Assembly: GCF_014904705.1 (NCBI RefSeq)
Contig: NZ_JACZCQ010000006.1
Span: 248,001-312,000, forward strand
DNA: 64,000 nt
Reading direction: 5' to 3'
Source of the DNA: Nisaea sediminum
GTDB lineage: Bacteria > Pseudomonadota > Alphaproteobacteria > Thalassobaculales > Thalassobaculaceae
This document shows positions 58,044 through 64,000 of the stretch, piece by piece. Numbering within the stretch: the first letter of the stretch is position 1; the number at the start of each line of letters is the position of its first letter. The notes beneath the pieces are model-generated. The model was given only the letters and a program-made list of their open reading frames with translations. It made no database searches and was not told the origin of the DNA. Both the position numbers and the translations under genes were made by a program.

Positions 58044-58089
58044 GTCCCGTCCTTCCCGCCTTCCTCATGTCGGCGCACAGCGCCGGGTA

Positions 58090-58674
58090 TCAAGGGGCGA
58101 TGACGAGTGTCGGTTTCTCAACGACCTTGAGCCAGGGCCAGCGCTCCAGATAGGTGCCGCACTTGTATTCGAACTGGTGCGGCGTCGGGTTCATCGGGTT
58201 CCAGCGCAGGATGCCGCCGAACATGTCCGCGAAGCCAAACGGCGCATAGACCTCGCCTGCCGACGAGATCCCGGAGCATGTACCCGCAACGACAAAACGT
58301 TCGATCCCGGTGCGCGCCTCCGAGATCGGCGGGTAGGGAACGCCGAACCTTTCCTCGTACCAGAGCGGCACCCGCGCCTGGTTGCGGATCTCGACCTCGA
58401 CGCCAAGATCGGCAAACAGATCGGCGCCACGCCGGATTACTCTGTCTTCCGCTTCGTAGCTCGTGTCCGGATCGAAATAGAAGATGTCGTAGTCGCGGAT
58501 ATTTTCCGTCAGCGGACGACTGGAAAAACTGTTCCAGACAGTCCCGAAGAGACATCCGGCGACCAGCCACGCGTCATCAACCCGAAGATCTGGCAAGCGC
58601 TCGAGGATTGCCCGGTTGATCGGATTCTCATCGACGAGCGCAACGAACCGCTCCTGCATTTCCGCCTCGTTCAC
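58090..58674 (-). CDS. Nucleotidyltransferase family protein (DUF925)
   Basis: A 194-residue protein of the COG3575 nucleotidyltransferase-like family. It contains LVAGCLFGTVWNSFSSRPL, then IRDYDIFYFDPDTSYEAED with the paired acidic residues, VEVEIRNQARVPLWYEERFG and AGTCSGISSAGEVYAPFGF. The role in cells is unknown. The start codon is GTG at 58674, with an in-frame ATG at 58659 as alternative. The ICMT gene follows 46 bases downstream. Confidence 0.88.
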   Translation of the reverse strand: MNEAEMQERFVALVDENPINRAILERLPDLRVDDAWLVAGCLFGTVWNSFSSRPLTENIRDYDIFYFDPDTSYEAEDRVIRRGADLFADLGVEVEIRNQARVPLWYEERFGVPYPPISEARTGIERFVVAGTCSGISSAGEVYAPFGFADMFGGILRWNPMNPTPHQFEYKCGTYLERWPWLKVVEKPTLVIAP

Positions 58675-58830
58675 GCTTCCGCTCCCGGACCTTTCGGCGA
58701 TGTGGAATACATCCCAACCACGACGGCGAATCCCGGGTCAAGCGATTGACGGACGGCGTGGCCGATCCGTAAAAAGAACGACCCTTTCTTTCAGGGTCGC
58801 TCCCGGCCCGCCGACAGAACCATCGCCACG

Positions 58831-59868
58831 ATGTCCGCAGCAACGCTCGCCCGTCACGCTCTCAGCCTCGCCATCGCGGCGGGGAGCGGCTGGGTGTTCT
58901 CGCTGTGCCACGTTCCCCTTCCCTGGCTGCTCGGCCCGATGCTGGTGGTCGCGGCCATCAGCATGAGCGGCAAGACCCTGACGATGCCGAAAGGCGCACG
59001 GCAGACCGGCCAGCTTCTGCTCGGAACCGGGATCGGTTTGAATTTCACGCCGGCCGTCGCCGCTTTCGTCATCGACCATATCGTCGTCATGGTGGTGTGC
59101 GCCCTCGCCTCCATCGGTTTCGGGTTGCTTTCGGCGCTCTATCTGCGCCGCATCGCGAAGGTCGATATCGCCACCGCCTTCTTCGCCAGCGTGCCGGGTG
59201 GCGTGGTGGAGATGGCGCTGCAGGCGACGCGCTGGGGCGGAGAGATGGCCCCGGTCTCGCTCGCCCAGTCGCTCCGCATCCTCTGCGTCGTGACCACGAT
59301 CCCGACCACGCTGATCCTGATCGGTGCGACCGGCCATTCGCCGTTCGAGGTGCAGAAGCTGTCGTTCGACATCGAGGGTTTTCCGATCCTCATCGCGGCG
59401 TCCCTCGCCGCCGGCGGCCTGATGGCCTGGCGCCGCATCACCAATGCCTGGATCCTCGGCCCGCTGGCATCCGCCGCGCTGATCACCGTGCTGCAGCTCG
59501 ATCTCTCGGGCATGCCGCGGGAGCTGCTCAACCTGTCGCAGATCCTGATCGGCTGCTTCATCGGGCTGCGCTACCGCCGCGACCTCGTGCTCTCGCTCCG
59601 GCGCTTCCTGCCGCACGCCGTGATCAGCACGCTTGTCCTGGTCGGACTCAATATCGCGTTCGGGATCGCCGTCGCCGGCGTCACGGGCCTTCCGGCGGCG
59701 ACGATGGTGCTGTCCGTCTCGCCCGGCGGCATGGCGGAAATGAGCATCACCGCAGCGGTGCTCGAACTCGGCGTGCCGCTGATCGCGGCCTTCCATATCG
59801 TCCGGATCTTTCTTGTCATCGGACTCTCCGGCCTTATCTTTCGCTACATTCTGAGTCCACGCAGCTGA
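58831..59868 (+). CDS. AbrB-type membrane protein (COG3180, putative ammonia monooxygenase-like)
   Basis: A 345-residue polytopic membrane protein of the AbrB (Pfam PF05145) family, once annotated as ammonia monooxygenase. It has two related halves, each with a LLGPMLVVAA/ILGPLASAAL-type motif, and GQLLLGTGIGLNFTP, ASVPGGVVEMALQATRWG and a second VSPGGMAEMSITA motif; the GGxxEM repeat is diagnostic. About nine to ten helices. These proteins probably transport small organic acids; the substrate is unknown. It is divergent from the nucleotidyltransferase gene. Confidence 0.9.
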   Translation: MSAATLARHALSLAIAAGSGWVFSLCHVPLPWLLGPMLVVAAISMSGKTLTMPKGARQTGQLLLGTGIGLNFTPAVAAFVIDHIVVMVVCALASIGFGLLSALYLRRIAKVDIATAFFASVPGGVVEMALQATRWGGEMAPVSLAQSLRILCVVTTIPTTLILIGATGHSPFEVQKLSFDIEGFPILIAASLAAGGLMAWRRITNAWILGPLASAALITVLQLDLSGMPRELLNLSQILIGCFIGLRYRRDLVLSLRRFLPHAVISTLVLVGLNIAFGIAVAGVTGLPAATMVLSVSPGGMAEMSITAAVLELGVPLIAAFHIVRIFLVIGLSGLIFRYILSPRS

Positions 59869-59957
59869 AGAAATCTGTATTCTCGGTTGATCGATAATCC
59901 AACCAAGCCGACACCCCAAACCGGCACATCACTCCGGCCCGTCCGGGAGGAAATCTC

Positions 59958-61148
59958 ATGAACGCCATCGCCGCCGCGAACGACATCGGTCTGACCCAGG
60001 AAGAACGCGCCGAGCAGGAGCGGATGGTCCTCGACGCCGTCGAACGGTTCCTCGAGCGCGACGTGGCGCCCTACGCGCATAAGCTGGAAGCGGAGGATGC
60101 CTGGCCCGAGGAGATCGTCGCCAAGATGTGCGAACTCGGCCTCTTCGGCGCGACCATCGGCGAGGAATGGGGTGGCCTCGGGCTCTCCGCCACGACCTAT
60201 ACCAGGATCGTCGAGCGGGTCAGCCGGGTCTGGATGTCGATCTCGGGCATATTCAATTCCCACCTGATCATGGCCGCCGCGGTCGAGCGCTCGGGGACCG
60301 AGGCCCAGAAAGCCGCCTGGCTTCCGCGTTTCGCCACCGGCGAACTTCGCGGCGGGATCGCGCTGACCGAGCCGGATGCGGGCACCGACCTGCAGGCGAT
60401 CCGGCTGCGCGCCGAGAAATGCGAGGGCGGCTACCGGCTGAACGGCACCAAGATGTGGATCAGCAACGCCTATCACGGACATATCCTCGCGGTGTTGGCG
60501 AAGACCGATCCGGAGGCGAAACCCAGGCACAAGGGCATGAGCCTGTTCCTGGTCGAAAAAAGTGAGGGCTTCAACGTCTCCAAGAAGCTGGAGAAGCTCG
60601 GCTACAAGGGCATCGACTCCGCCGGCTTCACGCTCGACGACTGTTTCGTCCCGGACGCCAACCTCGTGGGCGAGATCGAGGGCCGCGGCATGCAGCAGAT
60701 CCTCGGCGGCCTGGAACTCGGCCGCATCAACGTCGCAGCGCGCGGCGTCGGTATCGCCCGCGCCTGCCTCGAGGAATCGGTGCACTACGCGCAGATCCGC
60801 AAGACCTTCGGCAAGCCGATCGCGGAACACCAGGCGATCCAGCTCAAGCTCGCCGACATGGCGACCCAGGTCGAGGCCGCCCGTCTGCTGGTGGAACAGG
60901 CCGCCGCCGCCTACGACCGCCACGAGCGCTGCGACATGGAAGCCGGGATGGCGAAACTCTTCGCCACCGAGGCGGCGCTGCATAACAGCCTCGAAGCCAT
61001 GCGGCTTCACGGCGCCTACGGCTATGCCAAGGAGTACAATATCGAGCGCTACTACCGGGACGCCCCGTTGCTCGCCATCGCCGAGGGCACGAACGAGATG
61101 CAACGCCTGATCATCGCCAAGCAACTGGTCCAGCGGCACCCGGCCTAG
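59958..61148 (+). CDS. Acyl-CoA dehydrogenase
   Basis: A 396-residue FAD-dependent acyl-CoA dehydrogenase. Motifs are EEWGGLGLSATTYTRIVERVSRVW in the N-terminal helical domain, ALTEPDAGTDLQAIRLRAEK and NGTKMWISNA in the middle beta domain, and the catalytic Glu in LLAIAEGTNEMQRLIIAKQL. The substrate chain length is unknown. GGAGG lies eight bases before the ATG. It follows the AbrB-type gene in the same direction after 89 bases. Confidence 0.95.
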   Translation: MNAIAAANDIGLTQEERAEQERMVLDAVERFLERDVAPYAHKLEAEDAWPEEIVAKMCELGLFGATIGEEWGGLGLSATTYTRIVERVSRVWMSISGIFNSHLIMAAAVERSGTEAQKAAWLPRFATGELRGGIALTEPDAGTDLQAIRLRAEKCEGGYRLNGTKMWISNAYHGHILAVLAKTDPEAKPRHKGMSLFLVEKSEGFNVSKKLEKLGYKGIDSAGFTLDDCFVPDANLVGEIEGRGMQQILGGLELGRINVAARGVGIARACLEESVHYAQIRKTFGKPIAEHQAIQLKLADMATQVEAARLLVEQAAAAYDRHERCDMEAGMAKLFATEAALHNSLEAMRLHGAYGYAKEYNIERYYRDAPLLAIAEGTNEMQRLIIAKQLVQRHPA

Positions 61149-61228
61149 GACAGCGGAGAAGGCGCAGGATTTCTGCGGCCATATGACGCAGCGCAGCAGA
61201 AGACCCGAAAATTCAGGTCTTTACGCTT

Positions 61229-61285
61229 TAGAATCAATCAAATCGCGCCCTACCGCGTTGCGAGATTCTATTGTACGATTTGATT
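61229..61285 (+). promoter_or_regulatory. Two interleaved inverted repeats upstream of the peroxiredoxin gene
   Basis: TAGAATC (61229-61235) pairs with GATTCTA (61264-61270), and AATCAAATCG (61236-61245) pairs with CGATTTGATT (61276-61285). The order is A-B-A'-B', so in RNA the two stems would form an H-type pseudoknot or exclude each other; in DNA they are two overlapping dyads. They lie 139-195 bases before the peroxiredoxin ATG, in its likely promoter. No known consensus is matched. Confidence 0.45.
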
Positions 61286-61293
61286 CAACCGGG

Positions 61294-61316
61294 GTCCGCA
61301 AACGTTCCTTGCGGAC
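61294..61316 (+). promoter_or_regulatory. 8-bp stem-loop upstream of the peroxiredoxin gene
   Basis: GTCCGCAA (61294-61301) and TTGCGGAC (61309-61316) pair exactly around a 7-base loop, just downstream of the interleaved repeats and 108 bases before the gene. No T-run follows. It may be part of a structured leader. Confidence 0.4.
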
Positions 61317-61423
61317 GCTTCCGGCAGCGATAAAAACGAGGAAACAATCCCGTACCGGGCAAGCGCCGGCGGCTCTGCCGGGGCGGTGAGTTCCTTTGAC
61401 ACACAACATTTCCGGATAGACCG

Positions 61424-61972
61424 ATGCTTGGCAGAAAAGTTCCCTTCGTCACCTTCCGCACTCGCGTCCGCGACGAGTCCATCGAAGGTCCCAACCCTTA
61501 CAAGTGGGCGGACATGACCTCGGACGACTATTTCAAGGGCAAGAAAGTTGTCCTGTTCTCGCTCCCGGGCGCCTTCACCCCGACCTGCTCGACCTTCCAG
61601 CTTCCCGATTTCGAGAAGCTCTATCCCGAGTTCCAGGCCAAGGGCATCGACGAGATCTACTGCATCTCCGTGAACGACGCCTTCGTGATGAACGCATGGG
61701 GCAAGTCCCAGGGCGTCGAGAACGTGAAGCTGATCCCGGACGGCTCGGGCGAATTCACGCGCAAGATGGGCATGCTGGTCAACAAGGACAATCTCGGCTT
61801 CGGCATGCGCTCCTGGCGCTACGCCGCGGTGGTCGATGACGGCACCGTCGTCGGCTGGTTCGAGGAAGAAGGCTTCGAGGACAATTGCGGCACCGACCCG
61901 TACGGCGCCTCCTCGCCGCAGAACATCCTCGAGAATATCGACAAGGTCCTGAAACCGGACGTCGCCGCCTGA
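61424..61972 (+). CDS. Peroxiredoxin (Prx5-type)
   Basis: A 182-residue thiol peroxidase of the Prx5/AhpC-TSA family that reduces peroxides in the cytosol. The active site is LFSLPGAFTPTCSTFQLPDF (peroxidatic Cys in PTC, Thr and Pro conserved), and a second Cys lies in FEDNCGTDPYGASSPQNIL, in the position of an atypical 2-Cys resolving residue. The N-terminal VPFVTFRTRV is typical. A strong terminator follows at 61996-62025. The upstream region contains several dyads that may mediate oxidant control. Confidence 0.95.
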   Translation: MLGRKVPFVTFRTRVRDESIEGPNPYKWADMTSDDYFKGKKVVLFSLPGAFTPTCSTFQLPDFEKLYPEFQAKGIDEIYCISVNDAFVMNAWGKSQGVENVKLIPDGSGEFTRKMGMLVNKDNLGFGMRSWRYAAVVDDGTVVGWFEEEGFEDNCGTDPYGASSPQNILENIDKVLKPDVAA

Positions 61973-61995
61973 TTGCGACTTCCTGCAAGACAGCG

Positions 61996-62025
61996 AAAAG
62001 CCCGGCACATGCCGGGCTTTTTTTT
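61996..62025 (+). terminator. Rho-independent terminator after the peroxiredoxin gene
   Basis: GCCCGGCA (62000-62007) and TGCCGGGC (62010-62017) form a GC-rich 8-bp stem followed by eight T residues (62018-62025); an AAAA run (61996-61999) precedes it, extending the stem. It starts 23 bases after the stop codon. Confidence 0.9.
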
Positions 62026-62185
62026 CGGGGAAAACCGATCTCGGGGGACACGAACGGAAGGTTGAACAGGCCTTCCTTCATTAGCCTCTTCACACACGGA
62101 ACGTCACATGGAAATATGACAACCAGAGCGGGTTTCAAACGTCCCTGATCAATTTTTTTTATATATTTTTGAGAGAGTTATAAAA

Positions 62186-63382
62186 ATGGGTCTTTATACC
62201 GGTCTTTCCTTTGTTCCCGGCTCGACGGTTCACTACACGACGGAGCTGGACTTCACTTTCACGCTTTATGGATTTTACGAGGTCTCTTCCTCGGAAAAGT
62301 CGATCGCCCGCTCCGTTTTCGACGAGTGGGAAAGCCAGCTGAACATCGATTTCGTTTTCACCTCGAACACAAACGCCGCCGACGTGTTCGTGATGGAAAG
62401 CTACATCGACGGCTATGGCGGAACCCTGGGCGTCAATATTCCCTACGACGGCAACGGCGACGGACTGATCGCGACAGACGGTGTCGATTATGACTTCATC
62501 GTCATGGACTACTACGATTCGGGAAATTTTACCGCGACGCTGCGGCATGAAGTCGGGCACGCATTGGGGCTCGACCATGACGAGACTCCCGGCAGCCTGA
62601 TGAACAGCTATCTCGGCGACACCGTGACGATCACCGATTACGATATCGCGAAGGCGGCCGCGATCTACGGCTACAACAGGAGCGGGACCACCGGCGCCGA
62701 GAACTGGACCGGCAGCCAGACAGCGGACAGTTTCAGCACGCTCGGCGGAAACGATATCGTCCGGGCGGGGCTCGGCAACGACACGGTGCTGGGCGGTGAC
62801 GGCAGCGACATCCTGATGGGAGAGTCCGGCACGGACTATCTCTCGGGCGAGGCCGGCGCCGACATCATTTACGGCAATAAGGAAATCGACTTCCTCGCCG
62901 GCGGAGCCGGCGACGACACGATCTATGGTGGCCAGAACAGCGGGACGGCGAGGATCGACGCCTACGGCAATCTCCGCCAGCAGGACGGCGTGGAAACCAT
63001 CCTCGGCGGCGACGGCAACGATTCCATCTTCGGCAATTACGGCCAGGACCTGATTTTTGGAGAGGCCGGCAACGACACGCTCTTTGGCGGCCAGAACGAG
63101 GACACGATCGACGGCGGGGCGGGCGACGATCTCATCCTCGGCAACCGCGAGAACGATGTCCTGACCGGCGGTAGCGGCGCCGACACCTTCTTCTTCGCGA
63201 CAGACGCCCAGGGCAACGACACGGTGACGGATTTCAATGCCGCGGAGGGCGACCGGCTGAGCTTCACGACCGCCTACTCGGCCTCGAGCTCGGGTGCGGA
63301 TCTGGTGATTACCCACGGCGGCGGCACGGTGACACTGATTGGCGTCGGATCGACCGGTTTCGACGCCGGGTGGATTGCGTGA
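62186..63382 (+). CDS. Secreted RTX metalloprotease with matrixin-type catalytic domain
   Basis: A 398-residue protein. Residues about 1-165 are a matrixin (M10-like) zincin: the zinc motif HEVGHALGLDHD (HExxHxxGxxH) is followed by the Met-turn SLMNSY. Residues about 175-345 are RTX calcium-binding nonapeptide repeats (e.g. GGNDIVRAG, GNDTVLGGDG, AGDDTIYGG). The end GADTFFFATDAQGNDTVTDF and GDRLSF is the C-terminal secretion-type domain for a type I system. There is no Sec signal. It is AT-rich upstream with GAGAG before ATG. A second, related protease follows 77 bases downstream. Confidence 0.9.
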   Translation: MGLYTGLSFVPGSTVHYTTELDFTFTLYGFYEVSSSEKSIARSVFDEWESQLNIDFVFTSNTNAADVFVMESYIDGYGGTLGVNIPYDGNGDGLIATDGVDYDFIVMDYYDSGNFTATLRHEVGHALGLDHDETPGSLMNSYLGDTVTITDYDIAKAAAIYGYNRSGTTGAENWTGSQTADSFSTLGGNDIVRAGLGNDTVLGGDGSDILMGESGTDYLSGEAGADIIYGNKEIDFLAGGAGDDTIYGGQNSGTARIDAYGNLRQQDGVETILGGDGNDSIFGNYGQDLIFGEAGNDTLFGGQNEDTIDGGAGDDLILGNRENDVLTGGSGADTFFFATDAQGNDTVTDFNAAEGDRLSFTTAYSASSSGADLVITHGGGTVTLIGVGSTGFDAGWIA

Positions 63383-63459
63383 GTTCAACGAGAACGGCTT
63401 GTTAGGCCCATCGCTCAGACAAGTCGGAAACAGACCAGGTCTCTTGGGGAAGATCTTCT

Positions 63460-64000
63460 ATGGCCTACAACGGATATAATGTCGGGCGGGGCGGCGGCTA
63501 CAACTGGAACGCCACCGCGGAGATGAGAGCGCAGGGCTACTACAGCACCTCATACTATCTGAGAGACACAGTCAGCGACGCGTTTGAAGTTTGGGATAAC
63601 GGCGTCAATTTCAATTTCTACGGAACCGATGTATTCGACCAGGCCTTTGTCTTTGTCGGCATAAAAACTGTCGGCAGTTCCACTGCTACCAGCGCGAGAA
63701 CGATTTTCAACGATCCGGATGGCGACGGTCGGCTCGGATGGGAAGACGGCAGTAATTCCGGGGACGGCTCCGCGTACATCTATCTCGATCTGAGTTATTC
63801 GGACCGGACCGACCTTGACAAGATCTACGAGGTCCTCCTGCACGAAGTCGGCCATGTCGTCGGCCTGAGCGACAGCTCCGAAAACGGGAGCATCATGAAC
63901 CCGTCGCTCGACGGCGACCCGACATTGTCCGCGACCGACAAGGCCAACCTGGTCGCGCTCTATGCAAACCTCCCGCCGAACACCGTAACCAACACCACCA
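63460..64000 (+). CDS. Second matrixin-like metalloprotease, truncated by the window end
   Basis: An open frame starts at 63460 (MAYNGYNVGRGGGYNW) and runs to the end of the window; 180 codons are visible. It has HEVGHVVGLSDS, an HExxHxxGxxD zinc helix in which the third ligand is Asp, as in snapalysin-type enzymes, then the Met-turn SIMNPSL. An EF-hand-like calcium loop DPDGDGRLGWED precedes. No signal peptide is present, so it too is probably exported by a type I system; any RTX repeats would lie beyond the window. Confidence 0.85.
   Translation, partial: MAYNGYNVGRGGGYNWNATAEMRAQGYYSTSYYLRDTVSDAFEVWDNGVNFNFYGTDVFDQAFVFVGIKTVGSSTATSARTIFNDPDGDGRLGWEDGSNSGDGSAYIYLDLSYSDRTDLDKIYEVLLHEVGHVVGLSDSSENGSIMNPSLDGDPTLSATDKANLVALYANLPPNTVTNTT

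Noticed and set aside
62740-63200. Short DNA repeats that could suggest a CRISPR array or tandem repeat
   Set aside because: They are degenerate and in frame with the RTX nonapeptides of the protease, with no constant repeat or unique spacers.

Overview
The window is a GC-rich, densely packed stretch of bacterial chromosome, most likely from an alphaproteobacterium (Rhodospirillales-like, possibly marine; this is an inference). The grounds are the block ribF-ileS-lspA-DUF3035 lipoprotein-M16-M16, several TRAP transporter genes, PAS_5-type proteins, a receiver ending in a GPDRRRR-type tail, and the NsrR/truncated haemoglobin operon. I see no rRNA, tRNA, insertion sequence, integrase or CRISPR array. 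Almost all of the sequence is coding; the only gene-free gap over 300 bases is 18892-19208.

Layout. 1-1.83 kb: a TetR regulator with its own inverted-repeat operator, followed by a frameshifted RibD/DHFR-like gene and a SRPBCC gene. 1.9-4.65 kb: a translationally coupled operon of a DCC-DUF4166 fusion, a second DUF4166 protein and a saccharopine-dehydrogenase-like reductase. 4.8-10.3 kb: two TRAP systems around a MerR regulator. The leftward one has only the Q and M membrane subunits and is preceded by a classic MerR promoter with a 19-bp spacer; the rightward one is a complete dctP-dctQ-dctM operon. 10.3-17.1 kb: a periplasmic binding protein, a small STAS-like protein, a large PAS histidine kinase, a GT2 glycosyltransferase, a peroxiredoxin-like/prolyl-4-hydroxylase fusion, and a kinase relic produced by internal deletion. 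17.2-22.5 kb: sodB, a phosphodiesterase, an ABC-F ATPase, nudC, a pterin dehydratase and a small metallopeptidase.

22.6-23.9 kb is a nitric-oxide-type operon: a 23-bp NsrR-like palindrome lies over the promoter of a group III truncated haemoglobin, followed by two tiny membrane proteins and an NsrR-like Rrf2 regulator. 23.9-30.5 kb: GNAT, mutL, pgi and an inactive/active M16 peptidase pair. 30.6-34.6 kb: a probable molybdate/tungstate cassette (signal-less ModA-like protein, Mop/TOBE protein, MolA/MolB/MolC-like importer) sitting between the M16 genes and the ribF-ileS-lspA-DUF3035 block. 39.5-46.6 kb: catabolic enzymes (MaoC, hydratase, amidase, Ldh2), a MscS channel and a trypsin-PDZ protein that has lost its whole catalytic triad. 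46.7-51.3 kb: small uncharacterised proteins, a degenerate Hpt-like/receiver pair whose phosphoacceptor Asp is Glu, a 2-hydroxyacid dehydrogenase and a PAS_5 protein. 51.3-61.2 kb: ChaC, a LonC-like protease with degenerate Walker motifs, FemAB-like, 3-hydroxyisobutyrate-dehydrogenase-like, SDR, methyltransferase, nucleotidyltransferase, AbrB-type membrane protein and acyl-CoA dehydrogenase. 61.4-64 kb: a peroxiredoxin and two secreted matrixin-like metalloproteases, the second cut by the window edge.

The best candidates for under-described systems are the NsrR-trHbIII-small membrane protein operon, the MerR-controlled TRAP QM pair, the Mop/signal-less ModA/Mol cassette and the phosphorelay-incompetent Hpt/receiver pair. 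A recurring feature is enzymes that keep a family fold but lose catalytic residues: the M16 partner, the trypsin-PDZ protein, the Prx-like domain, the receiver and the Lon ATPase domain. Starts were moved from the longest reading frame wherever a ribosome-binding site, signal peptide or overlap supported a downstream codon; those choices are given entry by entry.
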